Positions 17,071 to 25,735 of a stretch of DNA of 64,000 bases are shown here, in pieces. The translations under genes were made by a program, and so were the position numbers. Where the stretch lies: assembly GCF_009932435.1 (NCBI RefSeq), contig NZ_BJOU01000001.1:2356001-2420000 (forward strand), in the 5' to 3' direction. The notes beneath the pieces were generated by a model that was not told the origin of the DNA, searched no databases, and saw only the letters and a program-made list of their open reading frames with translations. The number at the start of each line of letters is the position of its first letter. Position 1 is the stretch's first letter. The stretch comes from Gordonia crocea. GTDB lineage: Bacteria; Actinomycetota; Actinomycetes; Mycobacteriales; Mycobacteriaceae.

Positions 17071-17779
17071 ACCGACGGGTCAGGCGTACGGCCCCGCACT
17101 GTTCAAGTCGGCGGTAGTACGCCAACCACGACCCGATGACTCCGGTCTGCCAGTGCTCCTCGAAGCAGCCGGGGAAGACGACCCCGTCGTCGATGAGCAA
17201 GGGCACCCCCTCGCTCAACCGGGCGCCCAGGCCGCGGAGGTTGCGGTCGTGCAATCGCTGCAGCCTCCGATACCCGCCGGGGATGGGTGACATCGTGACC
17301 TCGCCGACAAGCGCCAGCATCGGGGTGTTGCGCGCTGCGATCCGAGCGGCGTTCAACGGAACACCGAGCTGCCACGGGAGGCCCTCGACGAGTTCGGGCT
17401 TCATGGATCGATTGTGCTCGCCGATTCGCCGGATCGCCGACCACCGCATCGCGATGATGCACGCCCCGTCGGAGTGAACCAACCCGTCGGGGCTCACCGT
17501 CAAGGTCGTGTCGGCGAGGATGCGCTGATCGATGCGGTAGGACGTCCAGTAGCTGCCGCCCGCCCCCACCAGCCCGCCGGCAACGGCGATCCCGACGAGC
17601 AGTCCGCCGGGCACGTCGCTGTGCCCGGTGAAGCCGGCGATCATCCCGGCGACGATGAAGGTCAGCAGGCCGGCGAGGAAGAACATCGCCACCGTCGCTG
17701 GCATGACGCGGCGCTGTGTCAGCGCGGCGGTTTCGATAGTCGGCAGGGTCACGCTCGGTGATTGCCGCGCGGTGCTCAC
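16730..17779 (-). CDS. Membrane-anchored hypothetical protein; 3' end doubtful
   Basis: The gene starts at a GTG (17779) overlapping the previous stop by four bases, so it is coupled to the membrane protein gene at 17776-18369. Two transmembrane helices lie at about residues 27-50 and 55-77. A soluble domain follows with P-D-G-L-V-H-S-D-G, W-S-A-I-R-R-I-G-E-H and a C-terminal W-L-A-Y-Y-R-R-L-E-Q near residue 225. After that the frame runs on for about 120 arginine/alanine-rich residues of antisense character, over the neighbouring plus-strand gene. A TGA lies out of frame at 17080-17082. Removing one C from the CCCC run at 17092-17095 would end the protein there with Q-C-G-P-Y-A. The true end may therefore be near 17080. 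Function unknown. Confidence 0.6.
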   Translation of the reverse strand: MSTARQSPSVTLPTIETAALTQRRVMPATVAMFFLAGLLTFIVAGMIAGFTGHSDVPGGLLVGIAVAGGLVGAGGSYWTSYRIDQRILADTTLTVSPDGLVHSDGACIIAMRWSAIRRIGEHNRSMKPELVEGLPWQLGVPLNAARIAARNTPMLALVGEVTMSPIPGGYRRLQRLHDRNLRGLGARLSEGVPLLIDDGVVFPGCFEEHWQTGVIGSWLAYYRRLEQCGAVRLTRRSTGPSCRATSAREAGARSAAGQKARGLPTGAGLPVAGRSPRTVARQEVEPRMVRAWVARGTVDRAARAAAGRRVGPTGPAASGFRVRASCPRWPATPPPHPRRPGSRALRSRS

Positions 17780-18369
17780 CCGCCCACCTGGACGCCAGGC
17801 TGGCTGAACGACCACCACACGACGACGATCGCGACGACGGCAAGCACGACCCCGACGGCCGCCGCCACGGCGAGTGCGGGCACCGGGCGCCGGCCGGAAC
17901 CGTCGGAGAGCGCTTCGGCCAGCCCCACCCCCACCATCACGGTGCCGGCGATGATCAGCAGGGGCAGCGCCGGGGTCAGCGCGACGAAGCTGGAAATCTG
18001 CGACTCGACTCCCAACTGATGAAAATTCATGACCAGACTGCCACGGAAGACCGCGGCACCCGCCGATGCGACGAGCGTCGCAACGCCGGCACCGGTGACC
18101 AATGCGGCGCCGAGGTGCCGCCCGGTCAACGCCAGTACCCCGGCGAGAACCGCCACCAACCCGAACAGAATGGTCGCCCAGCCGAGCCCGACTGAGACAG
18201 TCAACCGACTGGCACCGCCGTAATACCAACCGATTCCGCTGGGCTTGATCACCGCCATCCCGAGCTCGGAGAGATCCAGCCACGGAACCGCGCTGAGGCC
18301 GATCACCGCAAGACCGGACACGATCGCCACCACACCGCAGATCACCTGCGTCAGACGAGCCCCCGACAC
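17776..18369 (-). CDS. Polytopic membrane protein of unknown function
   Basis: A 197-residue hydrophobic protein with about four transmembrane segments (roughly 6-28, 58-80, 86-108 and 128-150, plus a final one at 165-187). The G-I-G-W-Y-Y-G-G motif after the first helix may be an extracytoplasmic loop. No known domain is recognised. The GTG at 18369 lies 6 nt after the ribF stop, and its own stop overlaps the next start (GTGA), so ribF and the two membrane genes appear to form one operon. Nothing links it directly to flavin metabolism. Confidence 0.75.
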   Translation of the reverse strand: MSGARLTQVICGVVAIVSGLAVIGLSAVPWLDLSELGMAVIKPSGIGWYYGGASRLTVSVGLGWATILFGLVAVLAGVLALTGRHLGAALVTGAGVATLVASAGAAVFRGSLVMNFHQLGVESQISSFVALTPALPLLIIAGTVMVGVGLAEALSDGSGRRPVPALAVAAAVGVVLAVVAIVVVWWSFSQPGVQVGG

Positions 18370-18375
18370 CCTCGG

Positions 18376-19353
18376 CTACCCCACCTGCTTGGCGAGGATG
18401 ACCCGCGTCTGGTCGACGTCCTCGGCAATCGCCTTCACCAACTCGTCGATCGAGTCGAACCGGGTCATCGGACGGATGCGGTCGACAAAGTCGACCGCGA
18501 CGTACTGGCCGTAGAGGTCGGCCTCGGTGTCGAGGACGAAGGCCTCGACGGTGCGCGCCCGGCCGGAGAAGGTGGGGTTGGTCCCCACCGAGACGGCGGC
18601 CTCGTAGCGTTTGCCGTGCTCGACCTGCCCCAGGGTCGCGCCGGGTCCGATCACGGTGAACCAGCACGCGTACACCCCGTCGGCGGGGATCGCCGCATGC
18701 ATCGGCGGGGCGACGTTGGCCGTCGGGAAGCCCAGTTCCCGCCCTCGGCCGTCGCCGCGCACCACCACGCCCTCCACGCGATGCGGGCGGCCGAGCGCCT
18801 CCGCGGCCGAAGCCACGTCGCCGGCGGCCACACACGAGCGGATGTACGTCGATGAGAAGGTCACCGCGTGCTCGCCGAACAACGACACCGCCTGGACTTC
18901 GAACCCGAAACGCTCCCCGAAGTCGCGCAGCTTCTCCACGTTTCCCGCGGCCTTGTGGCCGAAGGTGAAGTTGTCCCCGACGACGACGTCGGCGGCGTGC
19001 AGCGTCTCGACCAAAATGCTGTGCGCGAAGTCCTTCGGGGACCGGGCGGCCAGCGCGGGCGTGAACGGCATCACGCAGAACACGTCGATCCCCATCTGCT
19101 CGGCGAGTTCGGCCCGGCGCGTCAGCGTCGTCAACTGCGGCGGGTGCGTACCCGGCCGCACCACCTCGGCCGGGTGCGGGTCGAACGTCATCAGGACCGA
19201 GGGCAGGCCGCGAGCGGCGGCCGCCGTCGTCGCCGCTTTGATCAACTGCGCATGTCCCCGGTGAACACCGTCGAATACGCCGATGGTGACGACGCATCGC
19301 CCCCAGTCGGCAGGTATGTCATCGAGACCTCGCCATCGCAACACGCCGCTCAC
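18376..19353 (-). CDS. ribF: Bifunctional riboflavin kinase / FAD synthetase RibF
   Basis: A 325-residue cytoplasmic enzyme that phosphorylates riboflavin to FMN and adenylates FMN to FAD. The N-terminal FMN adenylyltransferase half carries the nucleotidyltransferase motif G-V-F-D-G-V-H-R-G-H (about 26-35) and the S-S-T-Y-I-R motif near 165. The C-terminal kinase half has G-R-G-R-E-L-G-F-P-T-A-N (about 200-211) and G-V-Y-A-C-W. Length and order are standard. The start is a GTG at 19353, divergent from the SirR/MntR regulator gene, an arrangement conserved in mycobacteria. No FMN riboswitch-like structure is evident in the short 56-bp gap. Confidence 0.96.
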   Translation of the reverse strand: MSGVLRWRGLDDIPADWGRCVVTIGVFDGVHRGHAQLIKAATTAAAARGLPSVLMTFDPHPAEVVRPGTHPPQLTTLTRRAELAEQMGIDVFCVMPFTPALAARSPKDFAHSILVETLHAADVVVGDNFTFGHKAAGNVEKLRDFGERFGFEVQAVSLFGEHAVTFSSTYIRSCVAAGDVASAAEALGRPHRVEGVVVRGDGRGRELGFPTANVAPPMHAAIPADGVYACWFTVIGPGATLGQVEHGKRYEAAVSVGTNPTFSGRARTVEAFVLDTEADLYGQYVAVDFVDRIRPMTRFDSIDELVKAIAEDVDQTRVILAKQVG

Positions 19354-19396
19354 CTTACCCGCCGCCGTGTCTGCGGAACCGACGGCGCGGCATCAC

Positions 19397-19402
19397 TAGA
19401 CT
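19397..19402 (+). promoter_or_regulatory. -10 box of a leaderless promoter for the SirR/MntR gene
   Basis: TAGACT lies seven bases before the ATG at 19410, the usual distance for leaderless actinobacterial transcripts. No clear -35 box is seen. Confidence 0.45.
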
Positions 19403-19409
19403 GAACGCC

Positions 19410-20096
19410 ATGCCACGCGGGAACGAACGGTCCGAACTGACCTCGGTCGCCCAGGACTACCTCAAGGTCATCTGGGCCGCCCGGGAGTGGGACGACGTCA
19501 AGGTGACCACCTCGATGATCGCCGAGAAACTGGAAATCTCCCCGTCGACCGCGTCGGAGGGGATCCGCAAGCTCGCCGAACAGGGGTTGCTCGAGCACGA
19601 GAAGTACGGCGCCATCACCCTCACCGAGGCCGGCCGACTGGCGGCGATCGGCATGGTGCGCCGCCACCGGCTGTTGGAGACCTACCTGGTCTCCGAACTG
19701 GGCTACGGGTGGGACGAGGTTCACGACGAGGCCGAAGTGCTCGAACACGCGGTGAGCGACCGGCTCATGGAGCGGATCGACGCCAAACTCGGCTACCCGC
19801 GGCGCGACCCGCACGGCGACCCGATCCCCTCCCCCGACGGCGATATCGCCAGCCCGGACGTCTGCCTGCTCGCCGACCTCGACGACGGCGAGTCCGGCGT
19901 CATCGCCCGCATCTCCGACACCGACCCGGCGATGCTGCGCTACTTCGACGAAGTCGGCATCGCCCTGGACCGCCGGGTGCGGGTGGCGGGCAAGCGGCCC
20001 TTCGCCGGCACCATGACGGTCGCCGTCGACGGCGGCGAACCCTCGGTCACCCTCGGCGACGTCGCCACCCGGGCGATCTTCATCGTCGCGGGCTGA
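19410..20096 (+). CDS. sirR: DtxR-family metalloregulator, SirR/MntR type
   Basis: A 228-residue metal-dependent repressor. The N-terminal winged helix (about 8-70) contains the recognition part I-S-P-S-T-A-S-E-G-I-R-K-L. The dimerisation/metal domain follows, with R-R-H-R-L-L-E-T-Y-L near 85 and E-V-H-D-E-A-E-V-L-E-H near 106-116. A C-terminal SH3-like (FeoA) domain covers about 150-228. Its size and its position divergent from ribF match mycobacterial SirR/MntR (Rv2788), a manganese-responsive regulator, rather than IdeR, but metal identity is inferred. The ATG at 19410 fits a leaderless transcript. It converges with pyk, and a hairpin lies between them. Confidence 0.9.
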   Translation: MPRGNERSELTSVAQDYLKVIWAAREWDDVKVTTSMIAEKLEISPSTASEGIRKLAEQGLLEHEKYGAITLTEAGRLAAIGMVRRHRLLETYLVSELGYGWDEVHDEAEVLEHAVSDRLMERIDAKLGYPRRDPHGDPIPSPDGDIASPDVCLLADLDDGESGVIARISDTDPAMLRYFDEVGIALDRRVRVAGKRPFAGTMTVAVDGGEPSVTLGDVATRAIFIVAG

Positions 20097-20107
20097 ATCC
20101 GCCCGAT

Positions 20108-20129
20108 CGGCCGCATCGCGACGCGGCCG
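20108..20129. terminator. GC-rich hairpin between convergent sirR and pyk
   Basis: The arms CGGCCGC and GCGGCCG enclose an 8-nt loop in the 62-bp gap between the two converging genes. No T run is present. It could act as a bidirectional terminator, but a stem of this size also occurs by chance in DNA this GC-rich. Confidence 0.35.
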
Positions 20130-20158
20130 GCGACACCCTCGCCCCGCGGCACCGCCGC

Positions 20159-21580
20159 CTAGTGGTCCTGCTCGCCGATGCGGTGGACGTGGATGAAGTT
20201 GGTCGACCCGACGATCCCCGGAGGAGCCCCGGCGACGATCACGACGGTGTCGCCCGCGGTCATCCGCCCGCTGTCCAGCAGGATTCGGTCGACCTCGTCG
20301 ATCATCTCGTCGGTGTTGCCGATCCGGTCGACGATGAAGGACTCGGTGCCCCAGCTCAAGGCCAACTGGTTGCGGATCTCCGGGATCGGGGTGAACGCCA
20401 GGAGCGGCAGCGGCGAGTGCAACCGGGCCAGTCGTCGCACGGTGTCGCCCGATTGGGTGAAGGCGACCAGCGCCTTCGCCGACAACCGCTCGCCGATGTC
20501 GCGGGCCGCATAGGAGATGACGCCGCGCCGGGTGCGCGGCAAGTGGTCGAGCGGCGGCACCGAACGCGAACCGCTCTCGACCGCCTGACAGATGCGGTTC
20601 ATCGTCGCCACCGACTGGACCGCGTACTTGCCGACCGACGTCTCGCCGGAGAGCATCACCGCGTCGGCACCGTCGAGCACGGCATTGGCGACGTCGGAGG
20701 CCTCGGCGCGCGTCGGACGGGAGTTCTCGATCATCGAGTCGAGCATCTGGGTGGCGACGATGACCGGCTTGGCGTTCTCCCGGGCCATCTGGATGGCGCG
20801 CTTCTGCACCAGCGGAACCTCTTCGAGCGGGACCTCGACGCCCAGGTCGCCACGGGCGACCATGATGGCGTCAAAGGCCAAGACGATGGCCTCGAGATTC
20901 TCAACCGCCTCGGGCTTTTCCAGCTTGGCGATCACCGGGACCCGGCGCCCCACCCGGTCCATCACCTCGTGGACCAACTCGATGTCCGACGGGGAGCGCA
21001 CGAAGGAGAGCGCGACGAGGTCGGCACCGAGGCCCAACGCAAACTCCAAGTCCGCGATGTCCTTCTCCGACAGCGCGGGGACCGAGACGTTCATCCCGGG
21101 GACCGACAGGCCCTTGTTGTTGCTCACCGGCCCACCCTCGGTGACGGTGCACACGACGTCGGTGTCCTCGATGTCGGTCACCACCAGGCCGACCTTGCCG
21201 TCGTCGACGAGGAGCCGGTCGCCGACCCGGGCATCCCGGGCGAGCTGGGTGTAGGTCGTTCCCACGCGCTTGTCCTCACCGACGATGTCGTCGACGGTGA
21301 TCCGGACGGTGTCGCCGGTCTCCCAGTTCGCCTTGCCGTCGCCGCCGAACTTGCCCAACCGGATCTTGGGTCCCTGCAAGTCCGCCAGCACGCCGACCGC
21401 CTTGCCGCTGGCCACCGCCGCGTCGCGCACGTTGCCGTACATCGTGGCGTGGTCGTCATGGGTGCCGTGGCTGAAGTTCAGCCGCGCCACGTCCATGCCG
21501 GCCTCGATCAACGCCTGAATCCGCTCGACGGAAGCGGTGGCGGGACCCATGGTGCAGACAATCTTTGTTCGACGGTTCAC
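20159..21580 (-). CDS. pyk: Pyruvate kinase
   Basis: The last step of glycolysis: phosphoenolpyruvate plus ADP to pyruvate plus ATP. From the GTG at 21580 (M-N-R-R-T-K-I-V-C-T-M-G-P-A-T) the protein has 473 residues, matching mycobacterial Pyk. The frame extends upstream, but residues there are unrelated. Motifs include N-F-S-H-G-T-H near 35, the catalytic lysine region P-V-I-A-K-L-E-K-P-E-A, the metal/substrate motif M-V-A-R-G-D-L-G-V-E, and V-A-T-Q-M-L-D-S-M. The C-terminal allosteric domain ends with V-A-G-A-P-P-G-I-V-G-S-T-N-F-I-H-V-H-R-I-G. It is a single gene about 110 bp downstream of the lgt stop on the same strand. Confidence 0.97.
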   Translation of the reverse strand: MNRRTKIVCTMGPATASVERIQALIEAGMDVARLNFSHGTHDDHATMYGNVRDAAVASGKAVGVLADLQGPKIRLGKFGGDGKANWETGDTVRITVDDIVGEDKRVGTTYTQLARDARVGDRLLVDDGKVGLVVTDIEDTDVVCTVTEGGPVSNNKGLSVPGMNVSVPALSEKDIADLEFALGLGADLVALSFVRSPSDIELVHEVMDRVGRRVPVIAKLEKPEAVENLEAIVLAFDAIMVARGDLGVEVPLEEVPLVQKRAIQMARENAKPVIVATQMLDSMIENSRPTRAEASDVANAVLDGADAVMLSGETSVGKYAVQSVATMNRICQAVESGSRSVPPLDHLPRTRRGVISYAARDIGERLSAKALVAFTQSGDTVRRLARLHSPLPLLAFTPIPEIRNQLALSWGTESFIVDRIGNTDEMIDEVDRILLDSGRMTAGDTVVIVAGAPPGIVGSTNFIHVHRIGEQDH

Positions 21581-21690
21581 CTGCACCAGCGTAGTGGGCG
21601 CCCGATCCACCGCCACCGCTGGCAGGCCCTGGCGGCGGCCCGTCACAAAGCGTTCACGCGAACGTCATGAAAAGCACTGCACAAGCCCCG

Positions 21691-23586
21691 TCAGGCGTTG
21701 TCCGGGTCCTCGTCTGCGTCGGCCGCGTCGTCCGCGTCTGCATCGTCGTCCGCGTCGGCATCGGCTTCGGCGTCCTCCTCGGCTTCCGCTTCCGATTCGG
21801 CGTCGTCGTCACCTTCCGACTCGGCTTCCTCGTCAGCCTCGGATTCGGGTTCCTCCGCCGCGACATCATCGTCGTCGTCGGTGTCCGCAGTCTCGGCTGC
21901 CTCGCTGCGCCGCACGATGTTCGGCGCCTCGTCCTCCGCATCGGCGACGGCGTCATCAGCGCCAGCCTCGTCAGCGCCAGCCTCATCAGCGTCGGCGTCA
22001 TCAGCGTCGGCAACCTGGACGAACTCGTCGGCCTCCTCGGTCTCGTCCGCCCCGAAGAGTGCCGCCATCCGGTCGAGCGACGCGAGCAACGACTCGGCCG
22101 TCGTGGCGCGGGCGCGCTCGTTGCGCTTGGCGTCGTCGGGGTCGAGACCGGTCCAGTCGTAGGTGTGGGTCACGAGGGTGACCCGGTCGTCGAGCGGTTC
22201 GAGCTCCCAGCGCCACAGGTGACCCGGCTGCGGGCCGCCCACCTCCGAGGGCTTCCACGCAATGAGCCGGTCGGTCTCGAACTCGACAATGGTGTTCTCC
22301 CGCACCCGACCGCTGGTGTTGGTCATCTGGAAGACGTCGCCGACGGCGCTGACCCGCTGGCCGTCCTCCGCCTCCGCCAGGTTCTCGTTGCCGTCGAACC
22401 GCGGTTGCTGCGCCGGATCGGCGATCAGGGCGAAGATCTCCGCCGCCGGTGCGTCAATTTCCCGCGTCGCGCTGACCACGCGGAGCTCGTCGTCGGGCCC
22501 AGTCGACGAGATCGAGGGCCCACTCGACGAGATCGAGGGCCCACTCGACGAGATTGAGGGCCCACTCGGCGAATCGGGGGCGTCGGTTTCGTCGGTTTCG
22601 TCGGTGGCGTCGACCTCGGAGGCGTCGACATCGGAGGCGTCGTCGGCGTCGTCGTCGGCCCACGGATCGATATAGCCGACCTTGCCCTCCGCCTCCAGCT
22701 CCGCGGCCCGCTTCGGGCGGTACATCGACAGCCCCAGTTCCCGACCGCGCGGGGCGGCGAGGAAGTAGGCCAACGCGCAACCGAACACCACGACCGCGAC
22801 GATCGAGTTCACCCGGATACCCATGCCGAAAGGCTCCGAAGCGGGGTCGTCACGCACCAGCTCGACGAAGAACCGGCCGAAGCAGTACCCCATCACGTAG
22901 AGCGCGAACAGGCGCCCGTGGCCGACCCGGTAGTAGCGGTCCACGGCGACGAGCACCAGGACGAACAAGACGTTCCACAACGCCTCATACAGGAACGTCG
23001 GGTGCACAATGGCCGTCCGGACCCCGGTCGACACCCCGGTCAGGTTGTCCGGAACCCGCTGGAAGATCTCCAGCCCCCACGGCAGGTCGGTGGCCCGCCC
23101 GTAGACCTCCTGGTTGAAGTAGTTGCCGAATCGGCCGATCGCTTGGGCCAGCAGGATCGCCGGCGCGATCGCGTCGCCGAACGCCGGCAACCTGATCCCG
23201 TAGACCTTGCAGCCGATCCAGGCGCCCACCGCACCGAGGGCCACCGCACCCCAGATGCCCAGACCGCCGTCCCAGATCTTGAACGCGTCCATCGCGCTCC
23301 GCGGCGGATTGAGGGTCTGCCCGAGGTCGGTGAAGTAGTACCGCCAGTCGGTGAGCACGTGGTAGGCCCGGCCACCGATCAATCCGAAGGGCACGGCGAA
23401 CAGCGCGACGTCGAGCACCTCGCCGGGCTGACCACCGCGCGCGATCCAGCGGCGCGACCCCCACCAGAGGGCGACGAGGATGCCGGCGACAATGCAGAGC
23501 GCATAGGCGCGGATCGGGATGGGACCCAGATGCCAGACGCCCTGCGACGGGCTCGGGATGTAGGCGAGGACCTGCGCGGAATTCAC
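21691..23586 (-). CDS. lgt: Prolipoprotein diacylglyceryl transferase fused to SRPBCC-like domain and acidic tail
   Basis: Residues 1-285 are Lgt, the membrane enzyme that adds diacylglycerol to the lipobox Cys of prelipoproteins. Seven hydrophobic segments and the signature G-R-F-G-N-Y-F-N-Q-E-V-Y-G (151-163) are present. Residues 300-340 are a D/E/T-rich linker. Residues 342-364 are three G-P-S-I-S-S-S/T repeats. Residues about 365-512 resemble an SRPBCC/START-like domain (I-D-A-P-A-A-E-I-F-A-L-I-A-D start, H-T-Y-D-W-T-G strand, and a C-terminal helix L-L-A-S-L-D-R-M-A-A-L-F). Residues 513-631 are almost entirely D/E/A. Mycobacterial Lgt also has a long tail, but an embedded lipid- or ligand-binding-type domain is unusual. 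It starts at a GTG 27 nt after trpA. Both extra parts should face the cytoplasm or the periplasm depending on the last helix; this was not resolved. Confidence 0.93.
   Translation of the reverse strand: MNSAQVLAYIPSPSQGVWHLGPIPIRAYALCIVAGILVALWWGSRRWIARGGQPGEVLDVALFAVPFGLIGGRAYHVLTDWRYYFTDLGQTLNPPRSAMDAFKIWDGGLGIWGAVALGAVGAWIGCKVYGIRLPAFGDAIAPAILLAQAIGRFGNYFNQEVYGRATDLPWGLEIFQRVPDNLTGVSTGVRTAIVHPTFLYEALWNVLFVLVLVAVDRYYRVGHGRLFALYVMGYCFGRFFVELVRDDPASEPFGMGIRVNSIVAVVVFGCALAYFLAAPRGRELGLSMYRPKRAAELEAEGKVGYIDPWADDDADDASDVDASEVDATDETDETDAPDSPSGPSISSSGPSISSSGPSISSTGPDDELRVVSATREIDAPAAEIFALIADPAQQPRFDGNENLAEAEDGQRVSAVGDVFQMTNTSGRVRENTIVEFETDRLIAWKPSEVGGPQPGHLWRWELEPLDDRVTLVTHTYDWTGLDPDDAKRNERARATTAESLLASLDRMAALFGADETEEADEFVQVADADDADADEAGADEAGADDAVADAEDEAPNIVRRSEAAETADTDDDDDVAAEEPESEADEEAESEGDDDAESEAEAEEDAEADADADDDADADDAADADEDPDNA
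22495..22578. repeat. Four in-frame 21-bp GGGCCC repeats inside lgt
   Basis: Units start at 22495, 22516, 22537 and 22558, each opening with GGGCCCA(G/C)TCG and continuing with ACGAGAT-type sequence; the last unit differs at its end. Because 21 bp equals seven codons they read G-P-S-I-S-S-S in the minus-strand lgt frame. The same core and the same period occur in the array upstream of hisD (36037-36370). The repeats lie at the junction between the Lgt part and the extra domain. Confidence 0.9.
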
Positions 23587-23613
23587 GCGGTCAACACTAA
23601 CGGACGGCCGGGG

Positions 23614-24414
23614 TCAGGACTTCCCGCGCGCACCATCGGCGAGTTCGCCGACCAGTGCCGCCACGGCGGCGGGCCCCTCGTCGACCGCCGACACGATCGC
23701 CGACCCGACGATCACACCGTCGGCGTACTGCGCGATCTCCGCGGCCTGGGCGCCGCTGCGCACGCCGAGCCCCACGCCGATCGGGATCTCGGAGTACTCG
23801 CGCACCCGGGCGCACAGCTCCGGCGCCAGGTTCGAGACGGTGTCGCGCGCGCCGGTGACGCCCATCGTCGACGAGGCGTAGACGAATCCGCGGCAGTGGT
23901 CCAGCGTCATCGCCAGGCGTTCCGGCGTCGACGACGGGGCGACCAGGTAGATCCGGTCGAGGTCGTGCGCATCGGAGGCCGCCTCCCACTCCGCCCCCTC
24001 ATCCGGGATGAGGTTGGGGGTGATGATTCCGAGGCCGCCGGCCGCGGCCAGGTCGCGGGCAAAGGCGTCGACGCCGTAGCGCAGGACGAGGTTCCAATAG
24101 ACCATCACGACGGGCTTGCCACCGGCCTTCGCCACCATCTCGGCGGCGGCGAAAACGTCGCGGACGCGGGTACCGGCGGCCAGTGCGCGCTGTGTCGCCT
24201 TGGCGATCGTCGGGCCGTCCATCACCGGGTCCGAATAGGGAATGCCGATCTCGACGATGTCGCAACCCGACTCGACCATCGTCGTCATGGTGTCGAGGGA
24301 GCCGGCCACCGTCGGATAGCCCACCGGGAGATAGCCGATGAGGGCGGCACGGTCCTCGGCGCGGCAAGCGGCGAAAGTCTCGCCCAGCCGAGAGGCGGGG
24401 GCGGGCTTGCTCAT
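23614..24414 (-). CDS. trpA: Tryptophan synthase alpha subunit
   Basis: TrpA (266 residues) cleaves indole-3-glycerol phosphate to indole and glyceraldehyde 3-phosphate and passes indole to TrpB. The TIM barrel shows the catalytic Glu in [10 protein letters not shown] and the second acidic residue in V-M-D-G-P-T-I (about 48-63), with phosphate-binding G-V-G-L-G-V-R-S-G and G-V-I-V-G-S-A near the end. The ATG at 24414 overlaps the trpB stop (ATGA), so the two subunits are translationally coupled, as expected for a 1:1 complex. Confidence 0.97.
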   Translation of the reverse strand: MSKPAPASRLGETFAACRAEDRAALIGYLPVGYPTVAGSLDTMTTMVESGCDIVEIGIPYSDPVMDGPTIAKATQRALAAGTRVRDVFAAAEMVAKAGGKPVVMVYWNLVLRYGVDAFARDLAAAGGLGIITPNLIPDEGAEWEAASDAHDLDRIYLVAPSSTPERLAMTLDHCRGFVYASSTMGVTGARDTVSNLAPELCARVREYSEIPIGVGLGVRSGAQAAEIAQYADGVIVGSAIVSAVDEGPAAVAALVGELADGARGKS

Positions 24415-25733
24415 CGACCGCTCTCCTTCTCCCGTTGGGCCTGTTGTGCGGCGTACTCGAATTCTGACGGCGGCTTGTCGAACAACCCGAACCATTTCGC
24501 CGCGGTGTCCACGTCTTTGTCGCCGCGGCCGGAGAGGTTCACCACGACGATCGCACCGTCGCCCAGTTCGGCCCCGAGCTTGAGCGCGCCGGCCACCGCG
24601 TGTGCCGACTCGATGGCCGGGATGATCCCCTCGCGGCGCGAGAGCAGGCTCAGCGCATCCATCGCCTCGACATCGGTGACCGGCCGGTATTCGGCTCGGC
24701 CGACGTCCTTGAGGTAGGCGTGTTCGGGACCCACCCCCGGGTAGTCCAGCCCGGCCGAGATCGAGTGCGACTCGATGGTCTGCCCGTCCTCGTCCTGCAG
24801 GAGGTAGGAGTAAGCGCCCTGGAAGGCTCCGGGCGAACCGCCGGCGAAGGTGGCCGCGTGCCGACCGGTTTCCACACCGTCCCCGGCGGCTTCGAAGCCG
24901 ACCAGGCGCACCCCCTCGTCGTCGATGAAGGGGTGGAAGATCCCGATCGCGTTGGAACCGCCGCCGACGCAGGCGGTCACCGCGTCGGGCAACCGGCCGA
25001 CCTGCTCGAGGATCTGGGCCCGCGCCTCCAGTCCGACGACGCGCTGCAAGTCGCGGACCATCATCGGGAACGGGTGCGGACCGGCCGCGGTGCCGAAGCA
25101 GTAGTAGGTGTTGTGCGCGTTGGTGACCCAGTCGCGCATGGCCTCGTTGATCGCGTCCTTGAGGGTCGCCGAGCCGGTTTCCACGGCCACCACGTCGGCG
25201 CCCAGCAGGCGCATCCGGGCGACGTTGAGTGCTTGGCGCTCGGTGTCGACGCGGCCCATGTAGATCAGGCACTCCAAGCCGAGCAGCGCGCAGGCCGTAG
25301 CCGTGGCGACACCGTGCTGACCGGCGCCGGTCTCGGCGATGACCCGGGTCTTGCCCATCCGCTTGGCCAGCAACGCCTGGCCCAACACGTTGTTGATCTT
25401 GTGTGAGCCGGTGTGGTTGAGGTCCTCACGCTTGAGGAACAGCCGGGCACCGCCGGCCGCCTCGCGCAGCCGGGCCGCCTCGTATAGCGGCGACGGACGC
25501 CCCGTGTAGTCGCGCTGCAGCCGGTCGAGCTCGGTCAGGTACTCCTCGTCGCTGCGCATCTTCTCGTAGGTCACGGTGACCTCGTCGACGACCGCCATCA
25601 ACGCCTCGGGCATGTGGCGACCGCCGTACACGCCGAAGTGGCCGCCCGCATCGGGCTCCACGGAGGTGCGGTTGACGATGCCCGCGCTGGCCGGCGGGTA
25701 CGCCCGTGCGCCGGTCGCGTCTGATTGCGCCAT
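24411..25733 (-). CDS. trpB: Tryptophan synthase beta subunit
   Basis: TrpB (440 residues) condenses indole and serine to tryptophan on pyridoxal phosphate. The PLP lysine is in H-T-G-S-H-K-I-N-N (about 110). The E-T-G-A-G-Q-H-G-V motif holds the catalytic Glu, and the phosphate loop is [14 protein letters not shown] at 25757 inside trpC is an alternative start that would add eight residues. The ATG at 25733, two bases after the trpC stop, is preferred because it directly precedes family-like sequence. Neither has a strong ribosome-binding site, suggesting re-initiation after trpC. Confidence 0.96.
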   Translation of the reverse strand: MAQSDATGARAYPPASAGIVNRTSVEPDAGGHFGVYGGRHMPEALMAVVDEVTVTYEKMRSDEEYLTELDRLQRDYTGRPSPLYEAARLREAAGGARLFLKREDLNHTGSHKINNVLGQALLAKRMGKTRVIAETGAGQHGVATATACALLGLECLIYMGRVDTERQALNVARMRLLGADVVAVETGSATLKDAINEAMRDWVTNAHNTYYCFGTAAGPHPFPMMVRDLQRVVGLEARAQILEQVGRLPDAVTACVGGGSNAIGIFHPFIDDEGVRLVGFEAAGDGVETGRHAATFAGGSPGAFQGAYSYLLQDEDGQTIESHSISAGLDYPGVGPEHAYLKDVGRAEYRPVTDVEAMDALSLLSRREGIIPAIESAHAVAGALKLGAELGDGAIVVVNLSGRGDKDVDTAAKWFGLFDKPPSEFEYAAQQAQREKESGR

Positions 25734-25735
25734 GG

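Noticed and set aside
19354..19409. FMN riboswitch upstream of ribF
   Set aside because: The gap is only 56 bp and has none of the conserved helices. ribF in this lineage is not normally riboswitch-controlled.
21700..22020. Simple-sequence region as a recombination hotspot or misassembly
   Set aside because: The GTC/GAC-rich stretch is explained by the acidic Asp/Glu/Ala tail of the lgt product, and the frame is maintained throughout.
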